From Bradyrhizobium lablabi (GTDB lineage Bacteria; Pseudomonadota; Alphaproteobacteria; Rhizobiales; Xanthobacteraceae): a stretch of DNA of 64,000 nucleotides. Where the stretch lies: the NCBI RefSeq assembly GCF_018129385.1, contig NZ_JAFCLN010000004.1, forward strand, positions 310,001 to 374,000, written 5' to 3'. The notes beneath the pieces were generated by a model. That model was not told the DNA's origin. It did no database searches and saw only the letters and a program-made list of their open reading frames with translations. Shown one piece after another: positions 9,460-18,821 of this stretch. A program made the translations under genes and the position numbers. The first letter of the stretch is position 1. Each line of letters opens with the position of its first letter.

Positions 9460-9660
9460 TCAGGTGCGCCGACGACGACGGCGGCCGGGAGCTGTACCTT
9501 CCGCCGGTCCGCGGCCGTCATTCGTCTCGTCGCCCTCGCGCTCGATCCGCACAACAGGAAGGATCAGGATGGTCCCCATGCCATCGTGTGATGCGCCATC
9601 CATGCCCAGTGCCGGCCGCCGCGAAGCCGCATCCGCCGGAAAATCGATGATGGTGCCCAT
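9460..9660 (-). CDS. Small conserved-looking hypothetical protein
   Basis: A 66-residue protein starting MGTIIDFPAD and ending in a run of arginines. It has no signal peptide or membrane segment. The hydrophobic patch TILILPVVRIE in the middle looks like a conserved core. Proteins with the MGxIIDFP start are, from memory, common in Bradyrhizobium, which supports it being real. It lies 16 bases upstream of the lipoprotein gene and divergent from the DUF2336 gene. The shared upstream region carries two CtrA-type boxes. Confidence 0.6.
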   Translation of the reverse strand: MGTIIDFPADAASRRPALGMDGASHDGMGTILILPVVRIEREGDETNDGRGPAEGTAPGRRRRRRT

Positions 9661-9729
9661 GTTCCGTTCTCTCTGGCTGCCGCGCGGCGATGATCTTGCC
9701 GGCGACACGATGATTAAGAACAAACGTGG

Positions 9730-9745
9730 TTAACGGCATCTTAAC
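9730..9745. promoter_or_regulatory. CtrA-type box 1 (TTAA-N7-TTAAC)
   Basis: The sequence TTAACGGCATCTTAAC matches the full alphaproteobacterial CtrA recognition consensus TTAA-N7-TTAA, with the trailing C. It lies between the divergent small gene at 9460-9660 and the DUF2336 gene at 9908. Binding by CtrA is inferred from the consensus only. Confidence 0.6.
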
Positions 9746-9835
9746 GCGCAGGGATACGTCGTACTGCTACGGAGAACCGCGACCGCAAAGGCACACTCTT
9801 AAAATGCGACCGAGAATCTTCACGGGCCGTTTTCC

Positions 9836-9850
9836 TTAACCGCGTCTTAA
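9836..9850. promoter_or_regulatory. CtrA-type box 2 (TTAA-N7-TTAA)
   Basis: The sequence TTAACCGCGTCTTAA is a second exact TTAA-N7-TTAA match, 106 bases after the first and 58 bases before the DUF2336 start codon. It sits where a promoter for that gene is expected. Confidence 0.6.
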
Positions 9851-9907
9851 AACGATCCATCCTAGGCTGGCCGGCAAGGATTCTTACGAAGTCGCGTACC
9901 GCCAGAC

Positions 9908-10882
9908 ATGACCGCAGCTCCATTGTTTCCGGGTTTCGACGGGCTGATGACCCTGTCGCGCCGCGAGGGCGTCGATATCCGCCCTACGCTGCTGCGCGTG
10001 CTGACCGATCTCTATGTGCAGGCGCACAAGCATACGCCGGACGAAGAACGGCAGTTCGTCGAGCTGACTTCGCGCCTGATCGAGCAGGTCGATGACGCCA
10101 CGCGCGCCGCCGTGCGGGCGCGGCTTGCGATCTATCCGGGTACGCCGCTGAAGACCATGATCCAGCTCGGATTGAAGCCGGCGCATCCCGGTGATCGCGT
10201 GCCGCTGGCCGAGGAGATCCCCGCAGCGCCCCTGCCCGAGCGGCCGGCGGCGCCCCCGACCGAAGCGCAACTGCGGATGCAGGCAAGTCTCTCGATGCGT
10301 CCCAATGACGCCGCGGAGATCAGCGACATGTTCTTCGCGGCCAGTGCGAGTGAGCGCGCGCTGATCCTGCACAATCTGGATGACACGCCGCTGAAAGCGT
10401 CGGCGCGCATCCCCGCCCATCGCGCCAACCGCGCCATCCATATCCTCCAGATGGCCGCGTTCGCGCAGGACGCCGAGAATTTTGCGCTTGAGCTCGGCGA
10501 AGCGCTGATCCTGCCCTCGCGCATCGCCATTCAGGTGACCAACGACCCTGGCGGCGAGCCGCTGGCCTGTGCGATGAAGGCGCTGGAGATGCCGAGCCCG
10601 GAATTCCAGCGCGTGCTGCTGTTCCTCAATCCCGAGTTCGGCTCATCCGTGAACGACGTCTATCGGATTTCGCGGCTGTACGATCGGCTGACGGAGCGCT
10701 CCGCGCTGGTGATGCTGACCGCCTGGCGCGGCTCCACCATGGCGGTGACGCGCGCGAAATACCGTCCCGCACTCCATGACGATGAGCGTTATCGCGCCCG
10801 CGCCGCGAGCGGCGAGCGGCGCCCCGCGCCGCAGCCGGGCACTGCGCCCGTGCACACGGGCACCGAGCGCAAGAGCGGCTAG
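9908..10882 (+). CDS. DUF2336 domain protein
   Basis: A 324-residue soluble protein of the alphaproteobacterial DUF2336 family. It is predicted to be largely helical, with HEAT-like character in the N-terminal two thirds. There is no signal peptide or transmembrane segment. The function of the family is not settled. Two exact CtrA-type boxes precede it, suggesting cell-cycle or motility-linked expression. It overlaps the convergent DUF1491 gene by four bases at its stop codon. Confidence 0.8.
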   Translation: MTAAPLFPGFDGLMTLSRREGVDIRPTLLRVLTDLYVQAHKHTPDEERQFVELTSRLIEQVDDATRAAVRARLAIYPGTPLKTMIQLGLKPAHPGDRVPLAEEIPAAPLPERPAAPPTEAQLRMQASLSMRPNDAAEISDMFFAASASERALILHNLDDTPLKASARIPAHRANRAIHILQMAAFAQDAENFALELGEALILPSRIAIQVTNDPGGEPLACAMKALEMPSPEFQRVLLFLNPEFGSSVNDVYRISRLYDRLTERSALVMLTAWRGSTMAVTRAKYRPALHDDERYRARAASGERRPAPQPGTAPVHTGTERKSG

Positions 10883-11223
10883 GCCTTCGCAAGATCCAGA
10901 AAGTGCCGCCCTGCCCGGTCCTCGGTCTCGACGATCCAGGCGTCGGGATCGAAGCGCAATTCCTTGGCAAGGCGCTCCTCGACCTTCTGCTCCGGCACGG
11001 GCTCCGGCGACATCGCCGCGAACACACGCTCGGCCGGGCGGCTGTCATCATAGGCGGTCTGCGGCGCGGGCGCGTACAGCATCGCATTGCCGTCCATCAG
11101 CGCCACCTTAACGAACACAGCACCGGCCTCTTCCGCGCCGCGCTTGCGCACGGCGCCGAAAATTCCTTCGGTCTGGCAGCGGCGCAGATAGGCCGCCACC
11201 CATATAGCCGATTTCAGTCGCAT
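10879..11223 (-). CDS. DUF1491 family protein
   Basis: A 114-residue protein matching the DUF1491 family, starting MRLKSAIWVAAYLRRC and containing the VKVALMDGNAMLY core and the C-terminal DPDAWIVE segment. It is a small cytoplasmic protein of unknown function found almost only in alphaproteobacteria. It converges on the DUF2336 gene with a 4-base overlap of stop codons. Confidence 0.85.
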   Translation of the reverse strand: MRLKSAIWVAAYLRRCQTEGIFGAVRKRGAEEAGAVFVKVALMDGNAMLYAPAPQTAYDDSRPAERVFAAMSPEPVPEQKVEERLAKELRFDPDAWIVETEDRAGRHFLDLAKA

Positions 11224-11257
11224 GGCCGGACGATATAGGCCAGCCGCAGAAACGAAG

Positions 11258-11972
11258 CTAGTCGATCGGACGTCCCGTCATCGCCGCGAGCTCCTTCACC
11301 AGGCGGTCCGACATCTGGCCGGTAACCGGAAGCTTGCGGTCGCGCTCGAATTTGGCGATTGCGGTCTGCGTGTCGGCACCGATGGTGCCGGTCGGCTTCA
11401 ACTGGCCGTATCCATTCTCGGTGAGCGCGCGCTGGACGCCGGCGATACGGCGGGCGGCGGTCGATTGCGGAATCGGCGCCGGGGGACGCGTGACATGCTG
11501 GTTGGGCGTAGCGGCAGCGGGCGCAGGCGCAGGCGTCGTGGACTTCACCACCAGATTGGTCATCGCGTCATTTTTCGAATCGGTGTGCCTGGCCTCGCTC
11601 CTGGGCTCGGCGCTCTTCTCGGCGCTCCTGGCCTCGACCGGCTTCACCGGCTCCGGCGGCGCCAGCGGCTCGATCAGGCGTGCGGCCTCGGCCGGGCGCG
11701 GACGCGGCAGCGGATTGGCAAGCACGGGCGCCGGCATCGCGGTGACGGTGCCGAACATCGGCGACGGATGGCGGCCGGCCTGTAGGAACAGCGCATTGGT
11801 GATGATGGCGCTGACCGCGGCAGCCGCAAGCATACCCGCGATCATGTCCTTCGGGCTGTGCAGCAGCATCCGCATGACGAGGCCGCGCTCTTCCTCGGGC
11901 TCGACCGCAGCCGCCTTGCTGCTGCGGCGCCGGCGGCGCGGCATCTCGTCGTCGTCGTCAAGGTCGATCCGT

Positions 11973-11980
<8 letters not shown>
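11258..11980 (-). CDS. Membrane-anchored peptidoglycan-binding domain protein
   Basis: A 240-residue protein with an acidic/basic cytoplasmic N-terminus, one transmembrane helix (about residues 47-67), a long proline/alanine-rich linker and a C-terminal PG_binding_1-type domain (about 178-235). Recognisable elements are VQRALTENGYG, GTIGADTQTAIAKFERD and LPVTGQMSDRLVKEL. It probably links the inner membrane to the cell wall. Its start overlaps the end of the histidine kinase gene upstream, so the two are almost certainly co-expressed. Confidence 0.82.
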
Positions 11981-13796
<1,816 letters not shown>

Positions 13797-14217
13797 AGTA
13801 CTCGCGCTTCGGCTTGTTCGTCGTGAAGACGCGCCGGAACGCCCCCTTTATCTTTGGCCCAAAGTGTCAGAGCGGAATTAAATGAACGCTAAGGCGCGGC
13901 TGGTTGCAGGCCTGGTCGCTGGTTTGTGCGGCTTTTCGCATGCACGCGGCGGCCGAATTGACGCGGATGGTGAACACCGGGTTTCCAGACCGGTGCGGCT
14001 ATGGTTTCGAAATCGTGCACGCGCTTTCCGGCGGTTCCGAAGCTCCGAATCGGTCATCAATCGAAAATTTACGGCGAATCGAACCGGCAGAATTTTCCGC
14101 CAAATTTCGTCGAGTTAATCTCAATGCAAACACTTGCGATTTATCACAGGCCAGTAGTCGTGAGCCGTGCGCGTTTTCGGGCCGCAATGGCCGCGAACGG
14201 ACGACCGGGTTTGCGAG
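13797..14217. other. Intergenic region, no confident gene
   Basis: This 421-base gap lies between the leftward kinase and the rightward DUF5330 gene. A plus-strand frame at 13882 begins MNAKARLVAGLVAGLCGFSHA, which looks like a signal peptide. It then runs into arginine-rich sequence, while the next frame continues as AAELTRMVNTGFPDRCGYGF. This could be the remains of a frameshifted exported protein. A weak CtrA-like site (TTAA-N7-CTAA) is at 13878-13892. Confidence 0.4.
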
Positions 14218-14709
14218 ATGTGGTTCCTGCTGCGTTTGACTTTCTGGCTCGGGCTGGTGCTGGTGCTCCTGCCCAGAGACAAGACTCCCGAATCGGAGAA
14301 GCTGCCGCAGATCAGCACCTCCGAGGCGGTGCAGGCTGCGACTGCGGCGGTGTCCGATATGAGCCAGTTCTGCAAGCGTCAGCCCACGGCCTGCGAAGTC
14401 GGCGGCCAGGCCGCGACCGTGATCGGCCAGCGCGCAGCCGACGGTGCGCGCAAGGTCTACGGCATCATTACGGACAAGACCGAAAAGGCCGATCAGCCGG
14501 ACAAGCCCGATAAGGTCGAACAACCCGAGAAGATTCAGAGGATCGACAAGAAAGCACCGGCCGCCGCAAAGCCCGACAAGAAGGCTCCCGACCATACCGG
14601 CTCGATCGGCAATCTCGCAGATGCCGAGCAGGCGATCAGCCCCGAGGCCCCGCGCGACACGCTGACGGCGGATGACCGGACCTTGGAGTGGCGCGTGCCC
14701 GAAAATTAG
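14218..14709 (+). CDS. DUF5330 domain protein
   Basis: A 163-residue protein starting at the ATG at 14218, chosen because it opens directly with a hydrophobic segment (MWFLLRLTFWLGLVLVLLP). The segment is a likely signal anchor. The next 60 residues, with Cys pairs in SQFCKRQPTACEVGG, match the DUF5330 pattern. The C-terminal half is a lysine/proline/aspartate-rich low-complexity tail. Probably periplasmic; function unknown. Confidence 0.8.
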   Translation: MWFLLRLTFWLGLVLVLLPRDKTPESEKLPQISTSEAVQAATAAVSDMSQFCKRQPTACEVGGQAATVIGQRAADGARKVYGIITDKTEKADQPDKPDKVEQPEKIQRIDKKAPAAAKPDKKAPDHTGSIGNLADAEQAISPEAPRDTLTADDRTLEWRVPEN

Positions 14710-14769
14710 GACTGGAACCAGGCCCGTATTTTCATCGTATTTGGCCGCCCGCCACCCTATATAGGGCTC

Positions 14770-15219
14770 ATGGAGGACGGGATTCCGACACCGATGACGA
14801 TCGACGAGATCAGGGACAATTTCGAGTTGCTGGAGGAGTGGGACGACCGCTACCGCTACGTGATCGAGCTCGGCCGCACGCTAAAACCGTTGCCGGAAGA
14901 AGAGCACAATTCCGAAAACAAGGTGCAGGGCTGCGTCAGCCAGGTCTGGCTGTCCAGGCAGATCGATCGCGCGGGCGGCGAGCCGCGGCTGAACTATCTC
15001 GGCGACAGCGATGCGCATATCGTGCGCGGCCTGATCGCAATCCTGCTCACGCTGTATTCGGGCCAGACGCCAAAGCACATTCTTGAAACCGATGCGATCA
15101 AGGTGTTCGACGAATTCGGCTTCCGCGATCATCTGACGCCGCAGCGCTCCAACGGCCTGCGGTCGATGGTGGAGCGCATCCGCAACGATGCGCGCGAGGC
15201 ACTGGCAACAGCGTCCTGA
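14770..15219 (+). CDS. sufE: SufE family cysteine desulfuration protein
   Basis: A 149-residue sulfur-acceptor protein that takes persulfide sulfur from the desulfurase SufS and passes it to the SUF iron-sulfur scaffold. The acceptor cysteine is Cys55 in the conserved VQGCVSQVW motif. The family segments DDRYRYVIELGR, GDSDAHIVRGLIAIL and SNGLRSMVERI are present. The start could also be the internal ATG at 14794, which matches the usual N-terminus of homologues. Neither start has a clear ribosome binding site. The main suf operon is not in the window. Confidence 0.92.
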   Translation: MEDGIPTPMTIDEIRDNFELLEEWDDRYRYVIELGRTLKPLPEEEHNSENKVQGCVSQVWLSRQIDRAGGEPRLNYLGDSDAHIVRGLIAILLTLYSGQTPKHILETDAIKVFDEFGFRDHLTPQRSNGLRSMVERIRNDAREALATAS

Positions 15220-15220
15220 T

Positions 15221-15634
15221 CTACTTGCGCCGCCGGCGTTGCTGGCCGAGGCCCATTTCCTTGGCAAGCTGCGAGCGCGCCACCGCGTAGTTCGGCGCCA
15301 CCATGGGATAGTCCGCCGGCAGGCCCCATTTCTCGCGATATTGCTCCGGTGTCATGTTGTACTGCGTGCGCAGATGGCGCTTCAGCGATTTGAAGCGTTT
15401 GCCGTCCTCGAGACAGACGAGATAATCGGGCGAGATCGATTTCTTGACGGACACCGCGGGCTTTGCCGGCTCCATCGGCGTCTCGGGGCGGCCGGACGAG
15501 ACCCGCACCAGGGCGGCATGGATCTGGCTGATCAGGCCGGGAATTTCCGCGGCCGGCGTCGGATTATTGGACAGATAAGCCGACACGATGTTGGCGGTGA
15601 GGTCGATGAAATTCTTGCCGGCCGTATCGCTCAT
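15221..15634 (-). CDS. mucR: MucR/Ros family transcriptional regulator
   Basis: A 137-residue regulator. The Ros/MucR zinc-finger-like domain is in the C-terminal half, with the hallmark RFKSLKRHLRTQYNMTP and WGLPADYPMVAPNYA segments. MucR proteins repress exopolysaccharide, motility and cell-cycle genes by binding AT-rich DNA. Only the first cysteine and one histidine of the C-x2-C-x9-H-x3-H ligand set remain; the second cysteine is aspartate and the last histidine is glutamine. The ATG at 15634 was chosen over an upstream start because it gives the family-typical N-terminus (MSDTAGKNFIDLTA). The 3' end lies one base from the end of sufE (convergent). Confidence 0.88.
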   Translation of the reverse strand: MSDTAGKNFIDLTANIVSAYLSNNPTPAAEIPGLISQIHAALVRVSSGRPETPMEPAKPAVSVKKSISPDYLVCLEDGKRFKSLKRHLRTQYNMTPEQYREKWGLPADYPMVAPNYAVARSQLAKEMGLGQQRRRRK

Positions 15635-15768
15635 GATCCGCGTCCCAACGTCGCCCGTACGAAAGTACAGATAGTATCCGTACCACCCCAATACATCGGG
15701 GAATGCCGAACTACTTGGCGAATATGAGCGGATTACCGGTGGCCTGACAAGAACGGCGGCGCTTTATT

Positions 15769-16647
15769 TCACGGCCGCTGGTCGAGGTGAGCGCGCAGTT
15801 CGTCGATCGAGGCAAAGCGCATCATGCCTTCCGGCATCTGCGCCTCGATCGAGCCGTCGGAATACAGCGAATAGGCCATGCCGTCGACGACGCCCGATTT
15901 GAGCACCGTCACCTGCGGCGTGGGTTCACGCGGCGCAGGCGGAGGGACGCTGCCTTCCGCGGCGGCCGGCGGCGGCATGCGGGTGCGCCGCGGCGGCGGC
16001 GCTTCGCCGGGACGTGCGGCGCGTTCCGGCTTTGGCCAGGCATCCTCGAAGGTCGGCGGTGCAGGAGGCACAGCCGGTTCGATTGCGGGCGGCGCCGCCG
16101 ATGGCGGCGGTCGAAGATCCGGCGAAAGCAGGTCGGGCGCCAACGGCTCGCCGGCGCGCGATGCCGCGCGCTCGCGGTCCTTCCGCGACGTCGAGGTGAA
16201 CAGCAGATTGCGCCGTTGCCTTAGCTGCGGCGCACCCTCGGCCGGCGGTGGCGGCGCGTCGGGTGTTGCCTCCATCGGCCATGGCGGGGGCACCGGCCCG
16301 GCGGCCGGCATTTCCATCGGCGGGGCCTCGCGGCCTGGAATCAGATTACCGGGTTCGGCACGCGGCGCCGGTGGCGCAACGCTTGCTTCCAGCGGGTGCC
16401 CAAGCGGCGCAACCGGGAATTCCCCACCCAACCTTCTGGCAATGCTCTGTAGTTCGCGCCCGACCACCCCCAGGGCGAATATGATCAAGCCCGAACAAGC
16501 GGTCACCGCGCCCGAGATGATCAAGGCGTTGCCGAAGCTGAAATCCTTGATCAGGATGCCGTAGGCAAGCGCAGCCAGCCCTGCCAACAGCAGGCCGACA
16601 CCAGCGCCCAACAGCACAACCATCATCGCAGCTACCCCAGGGACCAT
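15769..16647 (-). CDS. Membrane protein with long proline-rich region
   Basis: A 292-residue protein with two N-terminal transmembrane helices (about residues 5-30 and 40-63). A proline/alanine-rich linker of roughly 160 residues follows. The last 50 residues form a compact domain (VTVLKSGVVDGMAYSLYSD and RFASIDELRAHL). I do not recognise a named family. The short terminal domain resembles C-terminal modules I recall from other Bradyrhizobium membrane proteins. A start eight codons later (16626) is also possible. Confidence 0.7.
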   Translation of the reverse strand: MVPGVAAMMVVLLGAGVGLLLAGLAALAYGILIKDFSFGNALIISGAVTACSGLIIFALGVVGRELQSIARRLGGEFPVAPLGHPLEASVAPPAPRAEPGNLIPGREAPPMEMPAAGPVPPPWPMEATPDAPPPPAEGAPQLRQRRNLLFTSTSRKDRERAASRAGEPLAPDLLSPDLRPPPSAAPPAIEPAVPPAPPTFEDAWPKPERAARPGEAPPPRRTRMPPPAAAEGSVPPPAPREPTPQVTVLKSGVVDGMAYSLYSDGSIEAQMPEGMMRFASIDELRAHLDQRP

Positions 16648-16954
16648 CGGCCCGCAACCGCCGATGCCACGATACCGTCATATTGTGGACAGCGCCAACC
16701 ACGAAGTGCGCGCCCTTTGGAAAACTATCCGGATTTCTACGGAATTGCTCCCGATCCTTGGGATGTTAGTTCAAGACACCGGCGCAAGTGCGGCCAGTTT
16801 TCCGCCAAGCAACCCTTTGCTGCGTTGCACTAGGTGAATTACGCCACAATTGCCAATTACTTGGAAAGGGAACTGCGCTATATGGAAGCCGGGGAATGAG
16901 GCTCAGAGGCGCTACTCACGCTTGGGCCATAGGGACGCCGGGTTACCAGTAGCC
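16648..16954. other. Divergent intergenic region
   Basis: This 307-base gap lies between two divergent membrane-protein genes. I see no gene in it. A TTGCCA hexamer at about 16850 and a CTATAT stretch some 30 bases later could form a weak promoter for the glycosyltransferase, but the match is poor. Confidence 0.4.
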
Positions 16955-18604
16955 ATGACTTCCATCACGACTTCGGCCATCGATACGCCCGCGCGGCGCT
17001 CGGTGGAGCGGACTTGCGATGACCTCGCCGCCATTGTGCTGGGCGCGGTCGCGCTGATCGCTGCGCTCACATTCCGCGACTATGGGCTCGGATGGGACGA
17101 TTATACCCACGCCGAATATGCCGATCTCCTGCTGCGGATGTTCGGTTCCGGTTTCAAGGACACCGCCGCGCTGTCGTTCGCCAATCTCTACATGTATGGC
17201 GGCGGCTTCGACATGGCGGCGGCGCTGCTGCACAAGATCATTCCGCTGGAACTGTTCGAGACGCGCCGGCTGCTCGGCGCCATCGTCGGCATCATCGGGC
17301 TGGCTGTGACCTGGCGACTCGGCCGCCGTGTCGGCGGTCCACTCGCAGGCCTTGCGACGCTCCTGATGCTCGTGCTTTGCCCGACCTTCTACGGGCACAT
17401 GTTCATGAACCCGAAGGACGCGCCGTTTGCGGTGGCGATGGTCGTTCTGTTGCTGGGCCTCGTGCGTCTGGTCGAGGAATATCCGGCGCCCTCGCCGCGC
17501 ACCATCCTGATCATCGGCATCGGCGCGGGCCTCTCGATCGGCTGCCGCATCCTCGGCGGCCTTGCCATGGTCTACGCGCTGGTCGGCTTCATGCCGCTGC
17601 TGCTCGAGGAATTCCGCAAGCAAGGCGCGCGCGAGGCGACGCGCCGCTTTGCGCATGTCGTCTATGTGCTGCTGCCCGGCCTTGCCTTCGGCTACCTGCT
17701 CATGGGCCTGGTGTGGCCATGGGCGATCATGGAGCCCGGCAATCCCTTCAAGGCGCTGACCTACTTCTCGCACTTCTTCGAAAAGCCGTGGAAGGAGATG
17801 TTCGAGGGCGCACTGGTGTCCGTGCCGGATATGCCGTGGTCGTATCTGCCGACGCTGTTTGCGCTGCAATTGCCCGAGGTGCTGCTCGGCCTTCTGCTGG
17901 CGGGCGTTGCCGGCACGTTCATCGCGCTGCCGCGCAAGGACGTCACCGCACGCCGCAAGACCATTCTGCTGATGCTGACGCTGGCGGCTACGCTGCCGCT
18001 TGTCATTGCGATGGTGAAGCGGCCAGCGCTCTACAACGGCATCCGCCACTTCATCTTCGTCATTCCGCCGATGGCGGTGCTGGCCGGCGCTGCCTTCGCC
18101 AAGGGCATGGATTGGCTGAAGGATAACGGCCGCATCTGGCAACCCGCCGCGCTGGCGGTATTCATCTTCGGCCTGCTGCTGCCGCTTGCCGAGATGATCC
18201 GGCTGCACCCCTATCAATACACGCACTTCAACCACATTGCCGGCACGGTTCGCACCGCCGACAATCTCTTCATGCTGGACTATTGGGGGCTTGCGCTGAA
18301 GCAGGCATCCGACGGACTGCGCGAGGAACTGGTGGAGCGGCAGGAGGTCCCGCCGCAGGGGCGCAAATGGAAGGTGGCCGTCTGCGGCCCGCAGCGTCCC
18401 GCGCAGGTCGCGCTCGGCCCCGACTTCACCATCGGCTGGGATTCCAATGCGGCCGACTTCGCCATGACGCTCGGCGAATTCTACTGCAAGGGCCTGACCG
18501 CGCCGGTCATGGTGGAGATCAAGCGCGACGACGTGGTGTTCGCCCGCGTCTACGACATCCGCGGCCGCAGCATTTCGAGCCTGCTGGCGATCCCGGCGCC
18601 GTAA
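16955..18604 (+). CDS. GT39-type membrane glycosyltransferase
   Basis: A 549-residue polytopic membrane protein of the PMT/ArnT-like glycosyltransferase superfamily, which transfers sugars from polyprenyl-phosphate donors on the periplasmic face. The first loop after helix 1 carries the acidic motif DYGLGWDDYTH, as expected for the catalytic aspartate. About ten hydrophobic helices follow, with a C-terminal soluble part. The ATG at 16955 was chosen; an upstream frame extension is hydrophilic and lacks family features. The acceptor is unknown. A rho-independent terminator follows. Confidence 0.8.
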   Translation: MTSITTSAIDTPARRSVERTCDDLAAIVLGAVALIAALTFRDYGLGWDDYTHAEYADLLLRMFGSGFKDTAALSFANLYMYGGGFDMAAALLHKIIPLELFETRRLLGAIVGIIGLAVTWRLGRRVGGPLAGLATLLMLVLCPTFYGHMFMNPKDAPFAVAMVVLLLGLVRLVEEYPAPSPRTILIIGIGAGLSIGCRILGGLAMVYALVGFMPLLLEEFRKQGAREATRRFAHVVYVLLPGLAFGYLLMGLVWPWAIMEPGNPFKALTYFSHFFEKPWKEMFEGALVSVPDMPWSYLPTLFALQLPEVLLGLLLAGVAGTFIALPRKDVTARRKTILLMLTLAATLPLVIAMVKRPALYNGIRHFIFVIPPMAVLAGAAFAKGMDWLKDNGRIWQPAALAVFIFGLLLPLAEMIRLHPYQYTHFNHIAGTVRTADNLFMLDYWGLALKQASDGLREELVERQEVPPQGRKWKVAVCGPQRPAQVALGPDFTIGWDSNAADFAMTLGEFYCKGLTAPVMVEIKRDDVVFARVYDIRGRSISSLLAIPAP

Positions 18605-18667
18605 GCGTCATTGAAATTTGACTGAAACGGCTTAGTCTCTTCACCAACAACCTCTGCACTACCGAAT

Positions 18668-18697
18668 CAAACGCCGCCCAATCCCGGGCGGCGTTTT
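18668..18697 (+). terminator. Rho-independent terminator after the glycosyltransferase
   Basis: The inverted repeat ACGCCGCCC/GGGCGGCGT with a five-base loop is followed directly by TTTTT. This is a classic intrinsic terminator, 64 bases after the stop codon, and it separates this gene from the transporter operon. Confidence 0.85.
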
Positions 18698-18738
18698 TGC
18701 GTTTGGGCCTGCCGGTGTGCACAGGCGGAACCGCCGGT

Positions 18739-18768
18739 TTGACATGTTATAACATTTGCGCAAATGTC
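18739..18768 (+). promoter_or_regulatory. Promoter with overlapping palindromic operators
   Basis: A perfect -35 hexamer TTGACA lies at 18739-18744. Overlapping it and the spacer are two perfect palindromes: ATGTTATAACAT at 18744-18755 and ACATTTGCGCAAATGT at 18752-18767. Outer arms GACAT/ATGTC enclose both (18741-18768). The site is about 55 bases before the start codon of the first gene of the sulfate-ester operon. GntR-family dimers bind such palindromes, and a GntR gene is in the operon, so autoregulation is likely but not shown. Confidence 0.7.
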
Positions 18769-18821
18769 CTAACTAACCGGCCAAAGCCGGAGCCAAAGGG
18801 GAAGCCAAGGGAGGACAGGAA

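Noticed and set aside
13882..14118. Possible signal-peptide protein starting MNAKARLVAGLVAGLCGFSHA
   Set aside because: The frame decays into arginine-rich sequence after 21 residues. A frameshift could rescue it, but without a homologue I do not call a gene.
16943..18235. Minus-strand open frame of 430 codons opposite the GT39-type gene
   Set aside because: Composition rich in Gln, His and Arg, with no ribosome binding site. The membrane glycosyltransferase on the other strand explains the sequence.
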